Origin: Kroppenstedtia sanguinis
GTDB lineage: Bacteria; Bacillota; Bacilli; Thermoactinomycetales; DSM-45169
Length of the DNA: 64,000 bases
Reading direction: 5' to 3'
NCBI RefSeq assembly: GCF_050433445.1
Contig: NZ_JBNPXF010000001.1
Location: 248,001 to 312,000, forward strand
Shown: in pieces, positions 1 to 7,191 of the stretch
Layout of the letters: each line of letters starts with the position of its first letter
Position numbering within the stretch: the first letter of the stretch is position 1
Program-made: the position numbers and the translations under genes
The notes under the pieces: model-generated
What the model was told of the DNA's origin: nothing
Databases searched by the model: none
Seen by the model: the letters and a program-made list of their open reading frames with translations, nothing else

Positions 1-161
1 TCCCCTTGGCGAAGCTGGATTTGGATAATGGGGATCTGGGTGTCTTCATTTTGCCGAAGGACAAAGAAATGAAAAAGGCGATCCAGGCCTTAAAATTGGT
101 GCCCATTCTGGAAAACGCCATCCGTATGCCTTCGGAATCCTCCGCCCAGGAGGTGCGATAA
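1..161 (+). CDS. C-terminal end of a YIEGIA-like sporulation protein (partial)
   Basis: An open frame enters from the left edge and stops with TAA at 159-161, giving about 52 residues ending SAQEVR. It is hydrophilic and has no motif I can name. Its stop is directly followed by the start of a small gene resembling the capping-complex subunit for YIEGIA proteins. In sporulating Firmicutes that small gene normally sits next to the YIEGIA membrane protein (YphB/SeaA type), so this tail is probably the cytosolic C-terminus of that protein. That identity rests on context, not on a motif in this fragment. Confidence 0.45.
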   Translation, partial: PLAKLDLDNGDLGVFILPKDKEMKKAIQALKLVPILENAIRMPSESSAQEVR

Positions 162-353
162 ATGTCCCGAATTGTGGCAGTGGTGGTGACAGACGCAAAA
201 CAGGCGATCGGGGGCGGGGCTCCCGTCCTGGTTGCCAAGGGAGCGAAAGAACAGCAGCAACTCGCTTTTACCCTGGAAAAAATTATGGATGCGGCAGCCC
301 ATGATTTAAAGAACGGGACCATCATTCTCGTCGATCATAACAGCTCAGATTAA
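162..353 (+). CDS. Small YIEGIA capping-complex-like protein
   Basis: A 63-residue protein starting at an ATG that touches the upstream stop codon (TAAATG), so the two are co-translated. It has an N-terminal hydrophobic strand (RIVAVVVTD), a glycine-rich turn (GGGAPVLVAKG), a helix (QQLAFTLEKIMDAAAHDL) and a last hydrophobic strand (GTIILVDH), i.e. a compact alpha/beta protein. This is the pattern I recall for the small partner of YIEGIA spore-envelope proteins. The call is from memory of the family plus synteny with the partial upstream gene; no enzymatic residues are evident. Confidence 0.55.
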   Translation: MSRIVAVVVTDAKQAIGGGAPVLVAKGAKEQQQLAFTLEKIMDAAAHDLKNGTIILVDHNSSD

Positions 354-477
354 AAACAGGAAATCACCAGTCGGGGGAAGGATGAATTGGTAAAAGGAGG
401 ATGGAAGGGCGTCCTGGCGGTCCCAAGCGACCTTGGCATCCCAGGTACCTACAGTAGCAGGCTCGGAGGTGCGGTAA
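354..477 (+). promoter_or_regulatory. Structured 5' leader of the formate dehydrogenase operon, class unknown
   Basis: About 120 bases separate the previous gene from the formate dehydrogenase start. They contain potential short stems: GGTC/GACC around 419-432, CTAC/GTAG around 448-456, and GGAGG copies at 396-400 and just before the start codon. I do not recognise a known riboswitch class. A molybdenum-cofactor-type leader would make sense for a molybdoenzyme, but the consensus I remember does not fit. Confidence 0.2.
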
Positions 478-3453
478 ATGGATAAAGAACATGTGTTTTA
501 CTTGGATGAACAAGAAGTTCCCTTTCAGGAAGGTCAGATGATCCTGGAGGCTGCCCGGGAGGCGGAGAGATCCCTACCGGGGATTTGTTACCATCCACAA
601 TTGGGCGGGCTTCAAACCTGCGACCTCTGCTTGGTGGAGGTGGATGGAGAGTGGGTCCGTGCCTGCACGACCCTTGCCCGCCCAGGGATGAAAGTGGTGA
701 GCCAGGGGGAGCAGGTAGAGGCGGCACAGTATGAAGCGATGTCGAGGGTGCTCCAAAATCATGAACTCTACTGCACCGTTTGTGATAACAACAATGGGAA
801 TTGTGAGGTACACAATACAGCACTTCAGATTCAACTGAACCACCAGGAGTATGACTTTGAGCCGAAGCCGGATCCACCGGACAACTCCCACCCCTTCTAC
901 CGGTATGAGCCGGACCAATGTATTTTGTGTGGCCGCTGTGTGGAAGCCTGCCAAAATTTACAGGTGAACGAGACCCTCACCATTGACTGGAATCGGGACC
1001 GGCCCCGAGTTATCTGGGATCAGGATGTCCCTATCGACCACTCCTCCTGTGTTTCCTGCGGTCATTGTGTAACCGTCTGCCCCTGTAACGCATTGATGGA
1101 GAAGTCGATGTTGGGTGAGGCAGGGTATCTTACAGGAATTCCTTTTGACACTCTGGAACCGATGATCGACCTGACCAAAGCGATCGAGCCGGGCTACCAG
1201 GGGATTTTTGCCGTTTCCGAGGCGGAGGAGGCGATGCGCAAGAGCCGAATCCGCAAGACCAAGACCGTCTGCACCTATTGCGGTGTCGGGTGTAGCTTTG
1301 AGGTGTGGACCAAGGGACGCCACATCCTGAAGGTGCAACCGGTGGCAGAGGCACCGGTTAATGGCGTCTCCACCTGTGTTAAGGGCAAATGGGGATGGGA
1401 TTATGTTAACAGTGAGGAACGGCTGACCCGCCCCCTGATCCGGAAAGGGGACCGGTTCGTGGAATCTTCCTGGGAGGAAGCTTTGGATGTAGTGGCCACC
1501 CGGCTCACCCAACTCAAAGAGCAGTCCGGTCCCGATTCCCTCGGATGGATCGCTTCCTCCAAATGCAGCAATGAGGAAAATTATCTGTTTCAAAAACTGG
1601 CCCGGAGTGTGATGGGAACCAACAATGTGGATAACTGTTCCCGTTACTGCCAATCCCCGGCCACGGCAGGGTTGATGAAAACCGTAGGTATCGGGGGAGA
1701 TGCAGGCACGATCCAGGATATCGCCGGTGCCGAGCTGGTGCTGGTAGTCGGAGCCAATCCAGCGGAATCCCACCCGGTGCTAGCCACCCGCGTCAAACGA
1801 GCCCACAAACTTCACGGTCAAAAACTGATCGTCGCCGATCTCCGCAAACATGAACTGGCGGAACGGGCAGATCTCCATTTGAAACCCAAGCCAGGTACAG
1901 ACTTGGTTTGGGTGTCGGCACTTACCAAGTACCTCATCGACCAAGGCTGGCAGGATCAGGAATTCCTGGATCAACGGGTGAACGGAGTAGAGGAGTACAT
2001 CCATTCCCTGGAGAGATTCACTCTGGAGTATGCCGAGGAAATCTCCGGCATCCCCCGGGAAGAACTGATCCAGGTGGCTGAAATGATCCGAGAAGCGGGC
2101 AGCGTCTGCCTTCTGTGGGCAATGGGGGTGACGCAGCATATGGGCGGGACGGATACGAGCACGGCGCTGTCCAATCTACTTCTCGTCACCGGTAATTATG
2201 GCCGTCCCCACACCGGAGCCTATCCGCTACGAGGACATAACAATGTTCAGGGAGCCAGTGATTTCGGCACTATGCCTGCTTGGTTTCCCGGTTATGAACC
2301 GGTGGAGGATGATCAAGTCCGGGCGCGCTATGAGAAAGCCTGGGGCGTGGACTCCCTTCCCAAAAAACCAGGATTGAATAACCATCAGATCGTGGAGGCG
2401 ATCCATGATGGCAAGATCCGAGGGATGTACCTGTTCGGAGAAGAGATGGGGCTGGTGGACTCTAACATCAACCATGTGCAGGCCGCCTTTGAGAAGTTGG
2501 ACTTTTTTGTGGTACAGGATCTGTTCCTGACCCAAACGGCTCGCTTCGCCGATGTCGTGCTCCCTGCCGCTCCCAGTTTGGAGAAAGACGGGACGTTCAC
2601 CAACACAGAGCGTCGGATTCAGCGATTTTACAAGGTACTGGAACCCCTTGGAGAGTCTAAGCCTGACTGGGAGATCATCCAACTGGTGGCCAACCGGCTG
2701 GGGGCCGACTGGAACTACACCCATCCCGGAGAGATCATGGCCGAGGCGGCGGAGTTGGCCCCGCTCTTCGCCGGAGTGAGCTATGAGCGACTGGAGGGAT
2801 GGAAGAGTCTGCATTGGCCGGTGCAAAAGGATGGCACTGATACCCCGCTTCTGTACAGTGAAGGCTTCGCTTTTGACGATGGCAAGGCGCGTCTGGAGCC
2901 CGTAGATTGGACCCCACCCTTTCAGCCGGGAGCGGAGTATGATCTGCACCTGAACAACGGACGGCTGTTGGAACATTTTCACGAGGGGAATATGACTTAC
3001 CGCAGCGAAGGACTAGTTCACAAAGTTCCCGGTCCCTGGCTGGAGGTTTCCCCGGAATTGGCTACAGAGCGGGGACTCTCCGATGGGACATTGGTGCGAC
3101 TCTCCTCTCCCTACGGAGCGGCCAGAGTCCGGGTGTTGATCACCGACCGGGTGCGGGGGAAGGAACTGTATATGCCGATGAACGGCAGTCAAGAGTGGGA
3201 GGCCGTCAACCGGTTGACCAGCAGCTACCACGACGAGGAGACCCATACCCCCAATTTCAAGGAGATGGATGTGCGGATGGAGATCTTGGAGCCAGAGGGA
3301 GAATCCCCGCTTCCTAAAGTAAACCACCGCTTTGGAAACCGGGTTCCCCAAGAAGGTGTCGAGGTGGAAGCCAAGTGGGCGCGGCCTGATTTTGTGCCTG
3401 TGGAGGAAGCGATCGGAGGGAAAGAACATGGCCAGACCGATTCAGCACATTGA
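478..3453 (+). CDS. Formate dehydrogenase, molybdopterin catalytic subunit with N-terminal FeS domains
   Basis: A 991-residue molybdoenzyme expected to oxidise formate to CO2 in the cytoplasm. The order is an NuoG-like N-terminus: a 2Fe-2S ferredoxin fold (cysteines in GICYHPQLGGLQTCDLC and further on), a His-Cys3 segment (CTVCDNNNGNCEVH), two 4Fe-4S clusters (CILCGRCVEAC and CVSCGHCVTVCPC), then the bis-MGD catalytic core beginning with the 4Fe-4S motif CTYCGVGCSF. Cys391 in CSRYCQSP sits where E. coli FdhF has selenocysteine, so this is a cysteine-type enzyme. Length and architecture match the Bacillus YrhE/YjgC proteins. The start ATG has GGAGG upstream (469-473). The gene overlaps the DUF1641 gene by 26 bases, the usual partner arrangement. 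No membrane segment is seen. Confidence 0.93.
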   Translation: MDKEHVFYLDEQEVPFQEGQMILEAAREAERSLPGICYHPQLGGLQTCDLCLVEVDGEWVRACTTLARPGMKVVSQGEQVEAAQYEAMSRVLQNHELYCTVCDNNNGNCEVHNTALQIQLNHQEYDFEPKPDPPDNSHPFYRYEPDQCILCGRCVEACQNLQVNETLTIDWNRDRPRVIWDQDVPIDHSSCVSCGHCVTVCPCNALMEKSMLGEAGYLTGIPFDTLEPMIDLTKAIEPGYQGIFAVSEAEEAMRKSRIRKTKTVCTYCGVGCSFEVWTKGRHILKVQPVAEAPVNGVSTCVKGKWGWDYVNSEERLTRPLIRKGDRFVESSWEEALDVVATRLTQLKEQSGPDSLGWIASSKCSNEENYLFQKLARSVMGTNNVDNCSRYCQSPATAGLMKTVGIGGDAGTIQDIAGAELVLVVGANPAESHPVLATRVKRAHKLHGQKLIVADLRKHELAERADLHLKPKPGTDLVWVSALTKYLIDQGWQDQEFLDQRVNGVEEYIHSLERFTLEYAEEISGIPREELIQVAEMIREAGSVCLLWAMGVTQHMGGTDTSTALSNLLLVTGNYGRPHTGAYPLRGHNNVQGASDFGTMPAWFPGYEPVEDDQVRARYEKAWGVDSLPKKPGLNNHQIVEAIHDGKIRGMYLFGEEMGLVDSNINHVQAAFEKLDFFVVQDLFLTQTARFADVVLPAAPSLEKDGTFTNTERRIQRFYKVLEPLGESKPDWEIIQLVANRLGADWNYTHPGEIMAEAAELAPLFAGVSYERLEGWKSLHWPVQKDGTDTPLLYSEGFAFDDGKARLEPVDWTPPFQPGAEYDLHLNNGRLLEHFHEGNMTYRSEGLVHKVPGPWLEVSPELATERGLSDGTLVRLSSPYGAARVRVLITDRVRGKELYMPMNGSQEWEAVNRLTSSYHDEETHTPNFKEMDVRMEILEPEGESPLPKVNHRFGNRVPQEGVEVEAKWARPDFVPVEEAIGGKEHGQTDSAH

Positions 3454-3937
3454 CCGAATGGCATCGGATTCGCAACTGGAGCGGGAGGAGTCCCTCGGAG
3501 AGATCCTGGAGGCGTTGACGGAGAACAAGGAAGCGGTTCTCTCCACCTTGGACCTACTGGGAGAAATCCAACGGGCGGGCGTGCTGGACCTTCTGCAAGG
3601 AATAGCGAAAAACCGGCATGAAGTCGGCGTGATCGCCTTGACCCAACTAAATCAGCCCGACAACCTTCAGCTGATTCGAAATCTCATCGGAGGCGTTCAG
3701 TTTTTGGGCCGACTCCATTCCGATCAACTGAACCGGTGGCTCCATAGTATCGGCACGGGGTTGGAACGATCGATAGAGAACCTGGACGGGGAAGAACCTG
3801 AGAGTCTGTGGGAGTTGGGAAAATGGATGCGCAGCCGGGAAGTTCGCTCTTCCCTAACCCTGCTGATCCGTTTTCTTCGGGAAATGGGCAAGGCCGAGCA
3901 AGCAACCCTCCCAAGAGAAAAGGGGGAATTCCATTGA
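3428..3937 (+). CDS. DUF1641 protein, formate dehydrogenase partner (YjgD/YrhD-like)
   Basis: A 169-residue protein whose ATG lies inside the end of the formate dehydrogenase gene, with AGGGAAAG just upstream. The DUF1641 core is a helical segment with the pattern LLGEIQRAGVLDLLQGI followed by LIGGVQFLGR and a C-terminal helical region. DUF1641 proteins are encoded next to cytosolic formate dehydrogenases in Bacillales and are thought to be accessory or electron-transfer-linked subunits, but the biochemical role is not established. The stop codon overlaps the next start (TTGA), so the three genes form one translationally coupled operon. Confidence 0.85.
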   Translation: MARPIQHIDRMASDSQLEREESLGEILEALTENKEAVLSTLDLLGEIQRAGVLDLLQGIAKNRHEVGVIALTQLNQPDNLQLIRNLIGGVQFLGRLHSDQLNRWLHSIGTGLERSIENLDGEEPESLWELGKWMRSREVRSSLTLLIRFLREMGKAEQATLPREKGEFH

Positions 3938-4158
3938 TCCGTAAGACCCTCCGCATCCAGCCAGGGGCCGAAGCGAAAGATATCGATCAACTCCAACATG
4001 CTTTAAGCCAAGTCTGGGGCATCCGGACCGTGGACATCCACGAACCCGTCGGCGAAGTGATCCTCGCCTTTGATGAAAAAGCCACCTCCCTCCAAGATTT
4101 CCACCAAGCGATCCGGGAGAGCGGATGGGAAGTGGATGATGAACAACAGACAGAGTAA
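3934..4158 (+). CDS. Small HMA-like ferredoxin-fold protein, third gene of formate dehydrogenase operon
   Basis: A roughly 74-residue protein with a TTG start chosen because AAAGGGGG lies about 8 bases upstream and the start overlaps the DUF1641 stop as TTGA. The predicted secondary structure (strand, helix, strand, strand, helix, strand) and motifs such as KTLRIQPG, VWGIRTVDIH and FHQAIRESGWEV look like the heavy-metal-associated fold. The usual CxxC metal site is absent, so it would not bind metal in the usual way. A role in the formate dehydrogenase operon is inferred from position only. Confidence 0.6.
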   Translation: MIRKTLRIQPGAEAKDIDQLQHALSQVWGIRTVDIHEPVGEVILAFDEKATSLQDFHQAIRESGWEVDDEQQTE

Positions 4159-4163
4159 CCCCT

Positions 4164-4186
4164 GCACCCGCCGGGGTGCTTTTTTT
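4164..4186 (+). terminator. Rho-independent terminator of the formate dehydrogenase operon
   Basis: Stem GCACCC (4164-4169) pairs with GGGTGC (4174-4179), followed by seven T. The same stem and the 40 bases after it recur at 6876 and 8556, so it also marks the left border of each unit of the toxin array. Confidence 0.85.
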
Positions 4187-4194
4187 CTTGGGGG

Positions 4195-4231
4195 GCGAGC
4201 GTGACTTGAATCGATAGATAAATTGGAAAAT
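4195..4231 (+). repeat. Unit-border repeat of the toxin array, copy 1
   Basis: The segment GCGAGCGTGACTTGAATCGA and following bases to about 4231 recur almost unchanged after the terminators at 6876-6897 and 8556-8576 (about 6906-6943 and 8585-8622). Each copy stands between an immunity-type gene and a prepilin-like head module, so it defines three repeated array units. Confidence 0.8.
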
Positions 4232-4340
4232 GATACTTTCGGACTATTACCCATCCTCCCTGAATTGGGTACAATTGGATTTGTAAATATTGTTTTTATA
4301 AGGGAAAGGGTGATTTTTTTGGGTTTTTTCACCCAAGCGA

Positions 4341-5273
4341 TTGTGGTTGGATCGGCGTGGGTCACAAACCATCGAGTATGTTGTGGTTTTAGCGGCTGGA
4401 GCCGCATTGGCCATGATTCTTCACTCCGCTGTGGACAGCCAGGAGATCAAAGGTGCCCTGTTGCAGAAAATCGAACAGGCCATCTCCCTCGATGGGAGCA
4501 CTGCCCCCAAGGAAAAGGATCGTATTGAAGACAGCCCTGGGTGGATCGCCAGGAGTGTGGACTATGTAAAGAACGGTTGGAACCACTTGACGGGGTCACC
4601 GAATTCAACAACTCATCCCAAGATTCAACGGACGATGAATCTGGACATCCAGGGCAACAGCGGTTTTGGCGGGCCAAGAGGTGGGGGCCCGCGAGGTGCA
4701 GGCGGCCACGTTGACAGCGGCGGCGGTTACAGGGGTGATGGGGGGAACGGCTCAGCCAAGAGCGGAGGGAATGCGAAAGAGAGCCCATCATTTTTTGAAC
4801 GCTTTACTGGGTGGCTGGATCATAAGTGGAACAGCCTTACCACAAGGTTTAAGGGAGGCGGAGGCAGCAATGCCAGCGGTGGGAAGCCGCCGAAGGGGGA
4901 TAAAGGGTCGGACCAAAGCGAAGGTAAGGGTTGGTCCATGCCCAAGGGCGGAACCGTCATCAATGGACGAAAATATACAGAGCATGCACTTGAACGAATG
5001 GCCCCCGATACTTCAGCGGTGAGAGCGAGATTGGAAAAAAGAGCAATGCAAAAAGCAGAAAAAAAGGGATATAAACCGGGTACTCAAAAGTATAACGATT
5101 TCATAAGAGACTATGTACAACCAAGGGGGATTCCGCCAAGTGTTGTTGAAAATGCAATTAGGAATGGAAGCAGAAAGCCGGGTATCCACTCCGGAACGTG
5201 GGAATATCGTACAAAAGATGTTAGGGTTATCACAAATGAATCTGGTGATGTGATTACCGTCATTCCGAAATGA
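4341..5273 (+). CDS. Polymorphic toxin with Flp/TadE prepilin-like head and DUF4258-like C-terminal domain
   Basis: A 310-residue modular protein. Residues about 3-30 (DRRGSQTIEYVVVLAAGAAL and onward) match a Flp/TadE prepilin leader: basic stretch, glycine, glutamate at +5 after the presumed cleavage, tyrosine at +6, then one hydrophobic helix. Next comes a polar region and a long Gly-rich linker (about 105-200). The last 110 residues carry YTEHALERM, a Lys-rich helix, RGIPPSVVENAI, and a final strand pair ending VITVIPK; this resembles DUF4258/RelE-like nuclease domains found at toxin tails. The next gene is a putative immunity protein 10 bases away. The TTG start is uncertain: frame conservation upstream (KRLWLDRRG versus KRFLFDRRG in the 18.5 kb copy) suggests the coding frame begins earlier, but no start codon with a good ribosome binding site is in that frame. 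Toxicity and export are inferred. Confidence 0.65.
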   Translation: MWLDRRGSQTIEYVVVLAAGAALAMILHSAVDSQEIKGALLQKIEQAISLDGSTAPKEKDRIEDSPGWIARSVDYVKNGWNHLTGSPNSTTHPKIQRTMNLDIQGNSGFGGPRGGGPRGAGGHVDSGGGYRGDGGNGSAKSGGNAKESPSFFERFTGWLDHKWNSLTTRFKGGGGSNASGGKPPKGDKGSDQSEGKGWSMPKGGTVINGRKYTEHALERMAPDTSAVRARLEKRAMQKAEKKGYKPGTQKYNDFIRDYVQPRGIPPSVVENAIRNGSRKPGIHSGTWEYRTKDVRVITNESGDVITVIPK

Positions 5274-5286
5274 GGGGATAATCTTG

Positions 5287-5625
5287 ATGGACTACATCAA
5301 ATATAACGAATATGAACTGTTGGAGCTGTTCGAAAGCGAGCCTGAACCTCTTCACGAGAAAGAGGCAGGAATGTTGTATTATACTCATAAAGATCATCAT
5401 GGATTTGAAGTGGTCATGTACATTTCTGTCTATGAAAACTACTGCAGGCTATCCGTCAGTCATGAGAATTTGGAAAAGCCCATTTTCCAGCTTGAATTAC
5501 ACGAGGTGCAAAGCATCAAAGGAAAGGAAGACCGGTTGATCATCACCCGGAAGGGTAAGGAAAATATCGTGTTCTTTTTCAAACCCAACTATTCCTTGGA
5601 ATGGGATCCTGAAGACCGGGATTGA
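5287..5625 (+). CDS. Putative immunity protein for the upstream toxin, copy 1
   Basis: A 112-residue acidic soluble protein beginning MDYIKYNEYELLELFESEP. The ATG at 5287 is chosen because GAGGGG lies 8 bases upstream and the paralogue at 7484 starts at the same residue; a TTG one codon earlier is also possible. The protein is rich in beta strands with no signal peptide or membrane segment. It lies immediately 3' of the toxin, the position and size expected of a cognate immunity protein. Its C-terminal half is nearly identical at DNA level to the second copy, whereas the N-terminal half differs, so specificity probably lies in the N-terminal half. I recall similar proteins next to Bacillales toxins but cannot name the family. 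Confidence 0.6.
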   Translation: MDYIKYNEYELLELFESEPEPLHEKEAGMLYYTHKDHHGFEVVMYISVYENYCRLSVSHENLEKPIFQLELHEVQSIKGKEDRLIITRKGKENIVFFFKPNYSLEWDPEDRD

Positions 5626-5732
5626 AGCACTTCACGCATAAACACCTCCCCTTTAGGCAAACCACGCTTAAGAAGAGAGCGCTGTCCTTTGCTCAGAGGG
5701 GGTTTATACAGACGCGGAAATGGGGTCTCTAC

Positions 5733-5931
5733 CAGGTTTGTTGATTAGCTCTATTTGTAGCAAATAAGGTCGGGATGGTGGGGCGGCGGAGAGCCTTTGC
5801 GTTTTTTGCAAGAGATCGGAGCCGCCCCACCATCCCCGTCCCCTCAAGCCATATTTTACGATGGGGCAAGGGGAAGAGCGAAAGGGGCGTTTCGTTCCGG
5901 TCATCCACCTTAGGGTTCATCAACAGCCCCA
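5733..5931 (+). mobile_element. MITE-like element, type B, with 9-bp target duplication
   Basis: A 199-base non-coding element with ends CAGGTTTGTTGATTAGC and (reverse complement) TGGGGCTGTTGATGAAC. It is flanked by the perfect 9-bp direct repeat GGTCTCTAC at 5724-5732 and 5932-5940, the mark of transposition. Inside is a long hairpin (GTCGGGATGGTGGGGCGGC paired with its near-perfect complement around 5820-5840). No transposase is encoded, so it must be moved in trans. Confidence 0.8.
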
Positions 5932-5980
5932 GGTCTCTACTGCTACCAGACGTACCTGATATAGTAAGGGGGTGTTGATT

Positions 5981-6337
5981 TTGAGAGCCGAGGTAAAAGG
6001 AATTTTCTCTACAGAGCTTGGTGATTTAAAACATTTTGTCCCGAAGGAACGTGATTTTGGGATTTTGTTTCGGGTGATGGTTGGACCCGAAGGAATGAAT
6101 GGTGAAGAATCTTTCGATATTACGGTCTGTACACCGGGGTGGTTTAGACAGAAATATGAGTTTTACGATGTAGTTGTGGTCCGGCATCACCTGATAGTCT
6201 TTGAATATGATTACGATCGAATTGTGAATAAGATTAAAAGCATAATAGAACGGTGTGAAGGTTCTTCCTGGAACGAGGTAGCAGAAAAAGTGGCTCGTTA
6301 TGGCTACTGGGAATTCGAAGATTACACCGAAGGGTAA
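5981..6337 (+). CDS. Imm8-family immunity protein
   Basis: About 118 residues. The TTG at 5981 is preferred because AAGGGGG (5966-5972) is 8 bases upstream and the product then begins MRAEVKGIFS, like Imm8 proteins that start MKAEIK; GTG/TTG codons at 5972 and 5975 are alternatives. Family features are FGILFRVMVGPEGMNGEESF and DITVCTPGWF in the middle, followed by a hydrophobic strand and a helical C-terminus with KVARYGYWEFEDY. Imm8 proteins neutralise polymorphic toxins. No matching toxin lies directly upstream (a MITE does), so this looks like an orphan immunity gene left in the array. Confidence 0.75.
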   Translation: MRAEVKGIFSTELGDLKHFVPKERDFGILFRVMVGPEGMNGEESFDITVCTPGWFRQKYEFYDVVVVRHHLIVFEYDYDRIVNKIKSIIERCEGSSWNEVAEKVARYGYWEFEDYTEG

Positions 6338-6423
6338 AGGACGGGGACAGAATTGGCAAGAATGTTGTATAAATGTGGTGAAACATTGTCAACGGTTCAA
6401 GCTCCATTGGATGGAGGGGTAAC

Positions 6424-6870
6424 AAAGTATCTTATGATGATCTGGTCGGGATTTTAAATTGTAGTCGAGAAATTGAATTTGTCTTTAAAGAAACAAAATA
6501 CTCGATCACTCATGTCTCCAAGGGATTTTCTTTGTGCAAATACAATACCAATAAAACAGAGGATTTTAGATGCAGGGCTGTTGATTAACCAGAAAATGGG
6601 CGGTGGAAGGGAGTCGTGTGCTGCCATAGCGAGACCTGGGAGCGGTAGCGACCCTGGCGAGACTTGTGCCCTGTGGGTGCAAAGCGACCTTTGCGCCATG
6701 GGCACTACAATTTGAAATGAAGGATGCACCACAGGCACTACAATCTCGATAGCAAGGTTGCCATCCTACCCAGCGTAAAATCTGGAGAGAGGGCGTTTAG
6801 GGGCAACCTCTTCCCTGTGTTGCTTCCGTAAGGCTTTGCCCCTGCCCGAGTAGAGGATATTGCTTAGCAC
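6424..6870 (+). pseudogene. Immunity-type gene split by a MITE (paralogue of the gene at 8278)
   Basis: Bases from about 6424 to 6572 are closely similar to the coding sequence from about 8308 to 8461 (SYDDLVEIL, GREIEF, YSITHV, KGFSLCKYN). At 6573 the similarity is cut by a MITE starting CAGGGCTGTTGATTAACC. It resumes at about 6850 with the last codons (VEDIA, stop TAG at 6865-6867 in the paralogue's frame) and the same terminator. The middle of the gene and the far end of the MITE are missing, so an insertion was followed by a deletion. Confidence 0.8.
6573..6849 (-). mobile_element. MITE-like element, type A, truncated
   Basis: Reverse-strand copy of the type A element seen complete at 33456-33714 and expanded at 38681-39090. 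The intact end is CAGGGCTGTTGATTAACCAG at 6573; the other end is lost about 100 bases short, where the sequence passes directly into the tail of the disrupted gene. No open reading frame for a transposase. Confidence 0.75.
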
Positions 6871-6875
6871 ATATA

Positions 6876-6897
6876 GCACCCAGCAGGGTGCTTTTTT
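6876..6897 (+). terminator. Terminator at the end of array unit 1
   Basis: Stem GCACCC (6876-6881)/GGGTGC (6886-6891) followed by six T, a duplicate of the terminators at 4164 and 8556. Confidence 0.8.
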
Positions 6898-6950
6898 CTT
6901 GGGGGAGCGAGCGTGACTTGAATCGATGGATAAATTGGAAAATGGTAACC

Positions 6951-7028
6951 AGGGTCGGGATGGTGGGGCGGCGGAGAGCCTTTGCGTTTTTTGCAAGAGA
7001 TCGGAGCCGCCCCACCATCCCCGTCCCC
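6951..7028. repeat. Palindromic hairpin repeat (type B core) on its own
   Basis: About 78 bases forming a long imperfect hairpin: GGTCGGGATGGTGGGGCGG pairs with CCGCCCCACCATCCC at 7005-7022, loop around TTGCGTTTTTTGCAA. It is the core of the type B MITE but here lacks the GTTGATTA-type ends. It sits immediately before the prepilin-like head module and has replaced the native upstream sequence found in unit 1. Confidence 0.7.
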
Positions 7029-7044
7029 ACAAGCAATAATCCCG

Positions 7045-7191
7045 GTTGATCGGCGCGGGTCACAAACCATCAAGTATGTTGTGGTTTTAGCGGCTGGAGC
7101 CGCATTGGCCATGATTCTTCACTCCGCTGTGGACAGCGCCCGAGGGCGGAACCGTCATCAATGGACGAAAATATACAGAGCATGCACTTGA
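7045..7191 (+). pseudogene. Orphan prepilin-like head module, out of frame with its toxin tail
   Basis: Encodes DRRGSQTIKYVVVLAAGAAL and HSAVDS, nearly identical to the head of the toxin at 4341, but the invariant prepilin glutamate is lysine here (TIKY). Directly after GTGGACAGC the sequence jumps to the toxin tail (GGGCGGAACCGTCATCAATG) in a shifted frame and reaches a stop at 7189-7191. The linker has been deleted. This copy cannot make a head-tail fusion. Confidence 0.75.

Noticed and set aside
4223..4528. Forward frame overlapping the start of the toxin
   Set aside because: Only the other frame encodes the DRRGSQTIEY head conserved in four copies. The frame may matter only for the start-region question raised in the findings.
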